Assembly: GCA_963704335.1 (NCBI GenBank)
Contig: OY969889.1
Location: forward strand, 434,001 to 498,000
Length of the DNA stretch: 64,000 bases
Direction: 5' to 3'
Source: PALSA-612 sp963704335
GTDB lineage: Bacteria; Actinomycetota; Thermoleophilia; Gaiellales; Gaiellaceae
The position numbers and the translations under genes were made by a program. The notes under the pieces were generated by a model. That model worked only from the letters and a program-made list of their open reading frames with translations, was not told the DNA's origin and searched no databases. Of the stretch, positions 41,234 through 48,099 are shown in pieces. Every line of letters starts with the position of its first letter. The first letter of the stretch is position 1.

Positions 41234-42298
41234 TCAGGCGGGAGCCAGCTCGCGCCGCAGGCGGACGAACAGCGCTTCCAGCGCCAGACGCGGCTGGAGA
41301 TTGAGCTCCTCGAACCAGCGCCACGACTCGCGCACGATCTCCGCCGCCCGTGTGGCGGCCGGGAGTCGCTCGGGGGTTCCGTCGTCGCGCAACGCGTCGA
41401 GGTGGTCGAAATGCGTGACGACGGCCTCGGCGCCGACGGCCACCGCGACGAGATCCCGGTACCACGCCGTCAGCTCCTCCAGCGCCTCGAGCACGCTCTC
41501 ACGGTTGGCGCCGAACTCCGCGCGTCGTAGCCACTGCTCGCGCTCGCGATCGGGCAGGTCGAGCCACTCCACCTCCTCCTCCGCCTCGGCACGAGCCTCG
41601 CGCGCGACCGTCTCCGCCATGCGCACGACGGACGCAGCCGCCGACGATGGCTCGAACGACGGATCGGCGTAGACGCCCCGCGCCAGAGCCAGCAGCTCCT
41701 CCCTCCGCGCGGCGGCATCCTCATCGAGCAGCCGCTCGGCGCGGTCGAGGCGGCCGCCGGCCACGCGCGCCAGCGCCGTGATGCGATCGGCAGCCAGCCC
41801 GGGCGCCTGCGCGGCGAGCACGGTGTGCACCGCCTTCTCCGACAGACGGCTGAAGGGGACGAGCTGGCAGCGCGAGCGAATCGTCTCCGGCAGCGGCCCG
41901 AGCTCGTCGGCGAGCAGGATCATCACCGCGTACGGCGGCGGTTCCTCGAGATCCTTGAGCAGCGCGTCCGCCGCCTCCTCGTTCAGGGAGTGCGCGGAGA
42001 CGAGCAGGTACACGCGGCGCTCGGCCTCGAACGGCCTCATGTGGAGGTCGCGGCGCAGCCGCCGCACCTCGTCGATGCGGATCTGGTCGCCGAGCGGCTC
42101 CAGCACGTAGAGATCGGGATGGGCCCGGCGCTCGACGCGGCCGCGGTCCCCGAGCAGGTGTGCTGCGAAGGCGATCGCCGTCTTCTGCTTGCCCACGCCC
42201 GGCGGCCCGTGGAAGAGATAGGCATGCACCGGGCCTTCCTCGACGGCTGCCTGGAGCAGGCTCTTGGCCGCGTGCTGCTCGATGATCTCCTCAAACAC
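41234..42298 (-). CDS. holB: DNA polymerase III delta' subunit HolB
   Basis: This clamp-loader subunit has 354 residues: Walker A region GPPGVGKQKTA, the SRC-type segment ETIRSRCQLVPFSRL, and NEEAADALLKDLEEPPPYAV, typical of delta'/gamma proteins. It assembles with tau/gamma and delta to load the beta clamp. GTG 42298 overlaps the tmk stop by 8 bp, the usual tmk-holB arrangement. Confidence 0.93.
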   Translation of the reverse strand: MFEEIIEQHAAKSLLQAAVEEGPVHAYLFHGPPGVGKQKTAIAFAAHLLGDRGRVERRAHPDLYVLEPLGDQIRIDEVRRLRRDLHMRPFEAERRVYLLVSAHSLNEEAADALLKDLEEPPPYAVMILLADELGPLPETIRSRCQLVPFSRLSEKAVHTVLAAQAPGLAADRITALARVAGGRLDRAERLLDEDAAARREELLALARGVYADPSFEPSSAAASVVRMAETVAREARAEAEEEVEWLDLPDREREQWLRRAEFGANRESVLEALEELTAWYRDLVAVAVGAEAVVTHFDHLDALRDDGTPERLPAATRAAEIVRESWRWFEELNLQPRLALEALFVRLRRELAPA

Positions 42299-42878
42299 CG
42301 AGGGCCTCGCGAACGCGCGCGGCGACGTCCCACATCGGCTGCGAGCCGTCGAGCACGACGATGCGCTCGGGAAAGCGCTCCGCCAGCTCACGGTAACCGT
42401 CGGCAACCGCGGCGCGAAAGCTGCCGTCCTCCCGCTCCATCCGGTCCGGAGACGAGCCGGCACGCGCGGCGGCGATGTCCGCGTCGAGTAGCAGCACGAA
42501 CGTGCGGTCCGGGGTGAGGTCGGCCACCCCGACGTTCAGCTCCAGCACACTGTCGATGCCGAGCCCACGCGCAACGCCCTGATAGGCGAGCGAGGAGTCG
42601 AGGAAGCGGTCGCAGACGACGTCGGTGCCGGCCGCCAGCGCCGGGCGGATGACGCGCTCGGCGAGCTCGGCCCGCGCGGCTGCGAAGAGCGCCGCCTCCG
42701 TCCACGGAGCAGGCTCGTCGCCGTCGAGCAGCAGCCCGCGAATCTTCTCGCCGATCGGCGTGCCCCCCGGCTCCCGCGTCGCCTCGACTCGCCGTCCGAG
42801 ACTCGTCAGGTGCTCGACGAGCAGCGCCGCCTGCGTCGACTTCCCGGAGCCGTCCACGCCCTCGAACGTTACGAACAT
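42291..42878 (-). CDS. tmk: Thymidylate kinase
   Basis: The 195-residue enzyme phosphorylates dTMP to dTDP. It has the P-loop FEGVDGSGKST at its start, the DRx motif in DVVCDRFLDSSLAYQG, and LTPDRTFVLLLD. ATG 42878 is preferred because AGGA lies 8 nt upstream; an ATG three codons earlier is also possible. It forms a pair with holB and complements thyX at the other end of the window. Confidence 0.95.
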   Translation of the reverse strand: MFVTFEGVDGSGKSTQAALLVEHLTSLGRRVEATREPGGTPIGEKIRGLLLDGDEPAPWTEAALFAAARAELAERVIRPALAAGTDVVCDRFLDSSLAYQGVARGLGIDSVLELNVGVADLTPDRTFVLLLDADIAAARAGSSPDRMEREDGSFRAAVADGYRELAERFPERIVVLDGSQPMWDVAARVREALGV

Positions 42879-42888
42879 CGGCCGCATC

Positions 42889-43801
42889 CTACGGCCGCGG
42901 CTGGCGACCCGAGACCCACTCGGAGACAACGTTGAGGAGGTCGTCGTCGACGGGGCGGCGTAATTGAGCCGGATACCTCGCCAGGCTCGGCGGGCCACTG
43001 TCCTTTCGCAGGACATGCGTCAGGTTGTCGGGCGTGCTCCCGGCGAAGGGCCCTCGCACGAGCTCGCCGATGCGCTCGACGTCATCCGGATCGACCTGGA
43101 TGTCCTTCCGCCCGGTGATCGCAAGCACGGCGCAGCGAGTCGCGGACAGGTCGCCCACTGGGTCGTACGCCATGTACTCCCTGAGCCAGCGAGCGGGAAG
43201 ACCACCTTGCGTATCCAGAACGTCGCCATCGCTTGCGAGCAGCGCTCGCCGCACCTCCTCCTGCCGCTGCAGGAAGCGCCGCGCTCCAAGCCTCTGGAGC
43301 CCGCGGAGCGAGCCGGCGATTCGCTCCGACTGGACTCGCATCACTTCGACTCCCGGAGTGGTCGCAGCGGCCAGCAGGACGACGCGCGGCGAGCCAGTCG
43401 TACCTCGCCGCGAGCCGGACTGCGATCGTCGCGCCGACCGAGTGCCCGACGATCGTGATCCATGCCGGATCGACGCCCGGCGCGCTGCGAAGCGCGAGCA
43501 GTGCCGACGACGCGTCGCCCGTCTCCTCTTCGAAACTCGTCTCCAGGTATATGCCGCTCGACTCCCCGACGCCACGCTTGTCGTACCGAAGCGACGCGAC
43601 GCCGCGCGCCGCGAGCGCGGCCGCGATCGACGGAGCGACGTCCAGCGCCTGGCCGGGCATGTTCGAGTCGCGATCGAGCGGCCCCGAGCCGTTCAGGAGG
43701 AGTGCCGCAGGCCCTCCCTTCTCCGTCGAGCCGGTCGCCGCCAGGGTGCCGACGAGCTGCACGCCGTCGTCGGACATGAACACGAACCGCTCGCTCGCCA
43801 C
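42889..43801 (-). CDS. Alpha/beta hydrolase (apparent 1-base frameshift)
   Basis: The N-terminal half (GTG 43801 to about 43385) has the lid-strand region LLLNGSGPLDRDSN, SLRYDKRGVGESSG and nucleophile motif GHSVGA. The C-terminal half, in another frame, runs from VVLLAAATTPGVEV through AITGRKDIQVD (acid) and LTHVLRKDSGPP (His) to 42889. The total span is 3n+1, so one extra base near 43375-43392 (GACTGGCTCGCCGCGCG) joins both. The gene is either a pseudogene or a sequence error. It is divergent from the epimerase gene. Confidence 0.82.
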
Positions 43802-43808
43802 CCGACCG

Positions 43809-43815
43809 TACGATA
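43809..43815. promoter_or_regulatory. Shared divergent -10 element
   Basis: TACGATA reads as TACGAT on the plus strand (7 nt before the epimerase GTG) and TATCGT on the minus strand (8 nt before the hydrolase GTG). Only 20 bp separate the two start codons. Confidence 0.5.
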
Positions 43816-43821
43816 CGACGC

Positions 43822-44700
43822 GTGCGCGCGGTCGTCACCGGGGGAGCGGGCTTCATCGGCTCACACGTCGTCGACGCGCTCGTCGCGCGCGGCGACCAGG
43901 TGACTGTCATCGACGACCTGTCCACGGGACGGCGTGAGTTCGTCAATCCCGGCGCGCAACTGATCGAGCACGACATCCGCGAACCGCTTGCGTTCGACGC
44001 CGACCTCGTGTTCCACCTGGCCGCGCAAGCCGACGTCGGAACGTCGGTGGAGCAGCCGGTCTTCGACGCCCAGGTGAACGTCCTCGGCACGCTCAACGTG
44101 CTCGAGGCGGCGCGCGCATCCGGCGCGACAGTCGTCTTCACGTCCACCGGGGGCGCGATCTACGGCGACGTGATGGCTCCTGCCGCCGAGGACGCGCAGC
44201 TGCGGCCGGTCTCCCCGTACGGGATGGCGAAGCAGGCGGCCGAGGCGTACGTCACCGGTTGGAGTCGCATCCACGACATGGCCTCGGTCGTGCTACGTCT
44301 CGCCAACGTGTACGGGCCGCGTCAGTCGGCAGCGCTCGAAGGCGGAGTGGTGGCGATCTTCCTCGAGCGAATGGAAGCGGGTGCGGGAACGTCCATTTTC
44401 GGCGACGGAGAGCAGACCCGGGACTTTGTCTACGTCGGGGACGTCGTCAGCGCTGTCCTCGCCGCGGCCGAGCGTGCCGACGGCATCTTCAACGTCGGCA
44501 CCGGCCTCGAGACGTCTGTCAACCGGCTGCACGAGCTGTGTCGCGAGGTCGCCGGCTCCACAGATCTGCCGGAGCACGGCCCACCACGACTCGGAGACGC
44601 GCGCCGGAGTGTCCTCGACGCCTCGCTCGCACGGAGGGAGCTCGGCTGGCACGCGCAGGTGGACCTCGAAGAAGGCCTGCGGAGGACCTGGGAGGACTAG
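43822..44700 (+). CDS. NAD-dependent sugar epimerase/dehydratase (GalE-like)
   Basis: The 292-residue extended SDR has TGGAGFIGSHVVDAL (NAD binding), VFHLAAQADV, the catalytic Ser-Thr region VVFTSTGGAIYG, Tyr217-type SPYGMAKQAAE (Tyr-x3-Lys) and RLANVYGPRQ. It likely interconverts UDP- or GDP-sugars, perhaps UDP-glucose/galactose, for surface glycan synthesis near the ligase gene. GTG start, leaderless pattern. Confidence 0.92.
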   Translation: MRAVVTGGAGFIGSHVVDALVARGDQVTVIDDLSTGRREFVNPGAQLIEHDIREPLAFDADLVFHLAAQADVGTSVEQPVFDAQVNVLGTLNVLEAARASGATVVFTSTGGAIYGDVMAPAAEDAQLRPVSPYGMAKQAAEAYVTGWSRIHDMASVVLRLANVYGPRQSAALEGGVVAIFLERMEAGAGTSIFGDGEQTRDFVYVGDVVSAVLAAAERADGIFNVGTGLETSVNRLHELCREVAGSTDLPEHGPPRLGDARRSVLDASLARRELGWHAQVDLEEGLRRTWED

Positions 44701-44730
44701 AAGGGGCAGGCGCCGAAGTGACCTGGGCCC

Positions 44731-45264
44731 GTGGAGTCCTCCGTCTCGACAAGTGAAGCGCTGGTCCGACCCTGGCGCACGGCGACCATCGTCGCGTCGC
44801 TGTTCGCGGCCGTGGAGCTCTTCATCCTCATCGGCTTCGCCGTCGCGCTCTTCGGCCAGCCGCTGCTCGACTGGGCACAGGGCACCGAGTTCGGCGCGGC
44901 GCCCGCTGCGAAGCAGGGCGAGCCGGCAACCGTCGAGAAGCAGGCACGACAGCCGGTCGAGCCGGCTGCTCCGAAGCTGGCCCGCACCCAGACTTCAGTG
45001 CTAGTGCTCAACGGGAACGGCATCGCCGGCGCCGCCGCGTCGGCCGGCCAGCTCGTACGCCACAAGGGTTACGTCGTCGCGCAGGTCGGCAACGCGCCGC
45101 GAAGCGATTACCGGCGAAGCGTCGTCATGTACCGGCCGGGTTACGCGCCGGAGGCAGCACGCTTCGCGCGCGACCTCGGGGTGAAGGTCGTGTCGCCGCT
45201 CGACGGGCTACGCAAGAAGGACCTGATGGGCGCCCACGTCGCCGTCGTCCTCGGCGCCAACTAG
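44731..45264 (+). CDS. Membrane-anchored LytR C-terminal domain protein
   Basis: The 177-residue protein has one N-terminal membrane helix (VASLFAAVELFILIGFAVAL), an Ala/Pro/Lys linker, then a LytR_C domain (about 87-176): TSVLVLNGNGIAGAAASAGQ, VVAQVGNAPRSDYRRSVVMYRPG and GAHVAVVLGAN. The domain accompanies LCP cell-wall ligases; here it is stand-alone. The start is probably GTG 44731. Its end overlaps the convergent TPR reading frame by 4 bp. Confidence 0.85.
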   Translation: MESSVSTSEALVRPWRTATIVASLFAAVELFILIGFAVALFGQPLLDWAQGTEFGAAPAAKQGEPATVEKQARQPVEPAAPKLARTQTSVLVLNGNGIAGAAASAGQLVRHKGYVVAQVGNAPRSDYRRSVVMYRPGYAPEAARFARDLGVKVVSPLDGLRKKDLMGAHVAVVLGAN

Positions 45265-45878
45265 CGGCCTTCTATCTTGGCGCGCGCCTGATCGAGCAGG
45301 CCACCCGGCAGCCCCGCGGGGCCATAGGGGTCGAGTCCGTAGGCACGGTCGAGGTGGACGTACGCGTCGCGGTAGCGGCGAAGCTGGTACTCGAACGCGC
45401 CGAGGGCGAACCACGTGTCGGAGTTCTCGGGCTGAAGCTCCGTCGCGTCGAGATACCGCTCGATCGTGCCGCCCGGATTCCTCGCCGTCGCCTCCGCGAG
45501 CGCCCACGCCCAGAGCGGCTCGACCGACAGCGGGTTGAGATCGCCGGCCTGGCGCGCTGCGGACCGCGCCTTGCTCGCGTCGCCCCTGGCGATGGCCGAG
45601 TACGCGTCCTCGACCCTCTGCTGCGCGAGCCACGGCGCCGTGATCGAATAGAGAACAGCCAGCGCGGCGACTCCGGTGAGGAGCGCCAGCGGCAGACGGC
45701 TCCGCGACTCGGTCGGTGGACGGCCGGCGGACAACAGCACGCCCACCGCGACGAGCACCGGGGCCGTTGCGGCCACGAAATCCCAGTCGATGTCGGCCAG
45801 CGCGTGCAGCAGGTAGACGGGTAGCAGCACCGCGAGCGCCGAGGCGGCTGCCCGCTCGTCACCTTCCAGCCGTCTCAC
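45261..45878 (-). CDS. C-terminal membrane/TPR part of the O-antigen ligase-like protein
   Basis: Read from about 45878 this frame gives VRRLEGDERAAAS, the final membrane helices VYLLHALADIDWDFVAA and YSITAPWLAQ, then TPR repeats (ADLNPLSVEP-like, LQPENSDTWFALGAFEYQLRR). In related ligases these helices and TPRs belong to the same polypeptide as the upstream gene. One extra base near 45880-45892 (GTGCGCGGAGG) separates the frames; removing it gives LLAVREAVRRLEG. A separate coupled gene starting at GTG 45878 is the alternative. Confidence 0.7.
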   Translation of the reverse strand: MRRLEGDERAAASALAVLLPVYLLHALADIDWDFVAATAPVLVAVGVLLSAGRPPTESRSRLPLALLTGVAALAVLYSITAPWLAQQRVEDAYSAIARGDASKARSAARQAGDLNPLSVEPLWAWALAEATARNPGGTIERYLDATELQPENSDTWFALGAFEYQLRRYRDAYVHLDRAYGLDPYGPAGLPGGLLDQARAKIEGR

Positions 45879-47184
45879 TGCCTCCGCGCACGGCAAGAAG
45901 CGCCAGGCCGACGGCTCCGATGCCCAGGAGCAGGCCGACGACTCCGAGCTCGGCGAGCGACTGGACGCCAAGATTGTGAGGCTCCTCGGTGACCACGGAG
46001 CCGACGCGCAGCGGTCGTCGCGCGATCTCGAACGTGTGCGCTCCGTGACCGCCGGCCGGCTCGTCCCGAAACAGGTCCCACGACTCCTGCCACCAGATCC
46101 AGCGATTGTTGGAGCTCAGCTCCGCGAGCCGCCCCGAGCTCTGCGCGACGTCGCCGCCGCGAAACTCGTCGAACCACTCGTCCGGGCCGCCGACGGCGAT
46201 CGTGGCCGCGATCGCGGCGACGGCAGCCAGCCCGGCCAGTCCGACTCCTAGTCTCGTCGCCCAGCGGTGCCGCTCCTCGTCCGAGAAGCGCTCACTGAGC
46301 CGTGTCCCGTAGTGCGAGAGAGCGAGCGCGGCGGCCACGCCGAGCACGAGAGCGAGCGCGAACCACGCGCCGGCCCGCTCGCGCGTCGCGGAGGTCTGGA
46401 GATGGTCGACGAGGCCCGGCTGCGTCGCCGCCCACGCGACGACGACCAGCCCCGGCCCGACACCCGCGACGAACATCAGCAACCCTTCGAAGCGGTCGCG
46501 GCAGAGCCAGAGCCAGAGCACGACGCCGGCCCCCGCCACCACGATGCCCGCCCGCGAGTACGTGAGCACGAGAGCGATCGAAGCGATGTAGAGGAGGACG
46601 ATTCCGACGGCTCGCACCACTCGCGCATGCCGCCGTCCCGCCGCCAGCCACAGGCCAAGCGGCAACGCCAATGCGGCGATCAGAGCGAGCGCGTTCCAGT
46701 AGCCGATGGGGTTCCGCAGCCGGGCCACCCGCGCCCCGTCCGGGAACAGGCCGGGGAAGACCTTGCCCAGAAGCGCCCAGCCCAGCACGCCGAGAAACAG
46801 CACCGCGAGCAGTCCGGCGGTCGCCACCACGGGTCGCCGGCGCACGAGCGCCCCCGCGTACAGCCCGAGCACGGCGAGCGCGAGATACGCCAGACCGCGG
46901 TTCAGGTACGACCACGACCGATCGGGCGCGATCGACCAGACGATCGTCAGTCCGTTCCAGACCACGAAGGCGGCGAACAGCCCGAGCGCCCACCACCCAT
47001 GTTTCGTCGGCGCCGGACGGGGAAGAAACCCAGCGAGCGTCGCGAATACGAGACCGAGTGCCGCCAGCGAGGCAACGATCCCGATCCAGAACAGGCGCTC
47101 GTCACTGGACCCGTGACCGAAGAAGAGCGCCATCACCAGCAGCGCGCCCGCGATGCCGAGGACCGAAAGCCCTGCGGCTCGCAT
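45859..47184 (-). CDS. O-antigen ligase/polymerase-like membrane protein (truncated by frameshift)
   Basis: The 441-residue protein has about twelve hydrophobic helices and the Wzy_C (O-antigen ligase) hallmark: a long external loop, LRNPIGYWNALALIAALALP, YSRAGIVVAG and the conserved HNLGVQSLAELGVVGLLL end. It joins or polymerises surface glycans. The last residues GGSETAGR are out of frame with the natural continuation (next feature). ATG 47184 has TAGCTT 6 nt upstream. Confidence 0.87.
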   Translation of the reverse strand: MRAAGLSVLGIAGALLVMALFFGHGSSDERLFWIGIVASLAALGLVFATLAGFLPRPAPTKHGWWALGLFAAFVVWNGLTIVWSIAPDRSWSYLNRGLAYLALAVLGLYAGALVRRRPVVATAGLLAVLFLGVLGWALLGKVFPGLFPDGARVARLRNPIGYWNALALIAALALPLGLWLAAGRRHARVVRAVGIVLLYIASIALVLTYSRAGIVVAGAGVVLWLWLCRDRFEGLLMFVAGVGPGLVVVAWAATQPGLVDHLQTSATRERAGAWFALALVLGVAAALALSHYGTRLSERFSDEERHRWATRLGVGLAGLAAVAAIAATIAVGGPDEWFDEFRGGDVAQSSGRLAELSSNNRWIWWQESWDLFRDEPAGGHGAHTFEIARRPLRVGSVVTEEPHNLGVQSLAELGVVGLLLGIGAVGLALLAVRGGSETAGR

Positions 47185-47190
47185 CGATCG

Positions 47191-47196
47191 AAGCTA
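47191..47196 (-). promoter_or_regulatory. Predicted -10 box of the ligase gene
   Basis: TAGCTT on the minus strand, 6 nt before the ATG; leaderless pattern. Confidence 0.5.
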
Positions 47197-47385
47197 GCAC
47201 AGGCACAGGTGGGAATTGATGATGGGCCGGACTCACTCTTTACAGACACCTAACTACGCGGCAATCGCGCCGTCATTGCCATGGAGGACACTGCAAGCAG
47301 TTGCTGCCGAGCGATCGGCAGGCATTTGCGTAGACTCAGCACCGCCGTACGGACGAAATCTGATCCCACTCCGACGCCAAGCCTC

Positions 47386-47985
47386 GTGAAAAGATCCCTC
47401 CAGACAGTGCTGCTCGTGCTCGTGGCCACCGCGGGAGCCCTGCTCCTCGCCGGGACGGCAACCGCGAAGGAGCCTTGCTGGAAGAACCTCATCGACGACT
47501 GGTACGACGGCCGGATCGACAACGTCTATCCCGTGCAGTGCTACCGGGCGGCTCTCGAGCACATGCCCGAGGACGTGGCTCAGTACTCGACGCTCGGCGA
47601 CGACATCAACCGGGCGCTGCAGGCGGCGATCGCGGCCGGGGGATCGAACGGAGGAGGCTCGGGCGAGACTCCGGCGAGCCCTCCCCCCTCCAGCGGCGTG
47701 AAGGGCGAGACGAGCTCCCCACCAGCTTCGACGAGCACGTTCCACGGCGGCCCGACGGCGGAGCGCGAAGGTGCGGTTCTCGCATCCGACGGCCGGGACC
47801 CGGGAGGCGGGGCAGTCGGCCAGGCGCTCGATTCCATCGGCCCGGGCGACGCGGACTCGGTGCCCGTGCCGCTACTCGTGCTGGCCGGGCTCTCCATCCT
47901 GCTCTTGACGCTCGGAGCCGCCGGCTTCGTGGCGCGGCGGGTGCAGACGCGTCGCGCTACTGTCGGTCCTCGCGGCGACGCGTAA
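47386..47985 (+). CDS. Surface protein with signal peptide and C-terminal anchor
   Basis: The 199-residue protein starts at GTG 47386 with a signal peptide (VKRSLQTVLLVLVATAGALL...TATA). A short cysteine-containing domain (KEPCWKNLIDDWYDGRIDN...PVQCYRAALEHMPEDVAQYS) is followed by a Gly/Ser/Pro linker, then a C-terminal membrane helix (VPLLVLAGLSILLLTLGAAG) and an Arg-rich tail. The layout suggests a membrane-anchored extracellular domain. The domain is not recognised. A TAGACT box lies about 50 bp upstream of the start. Confidence 0.72.
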   Translation: MKRSLQTVLLVLVATAGALLLAGTATAKEPCWKNLIDDWYDGRIDNVYPVQCYRAALEHMPEDVAQYSTLGDDINRALQAAIAAGGSNGGGSGETPASPPPSSGVKGETSSPPASTSTFHGGPTAEREGAVLASDGRDPGGGAVGQALDSIGPGDADSVPVPLLVLAGLSILLLTLGAAGFVARRVQTRRATVGPRGDA

Positions 47986-48099
47986 GCGAACCCGTTTCCG
48001 TCCGACTCAAGCTCTACGGTAGTCCGTCCGCTCGGTTCGCGGCCCTCCGCGGCCAGGCGGGAAACACATAGGACTCACTCGATGCCCGGGAGGCACAAT

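Noticed and set aside
47986..48099. Cobalamin riboswitch or NrdR box upstream of nrdJ
   Set aside because: The gap is about 110 bp, too short for a full B12 riboswitch, and no paired NrdR boxes are visible.
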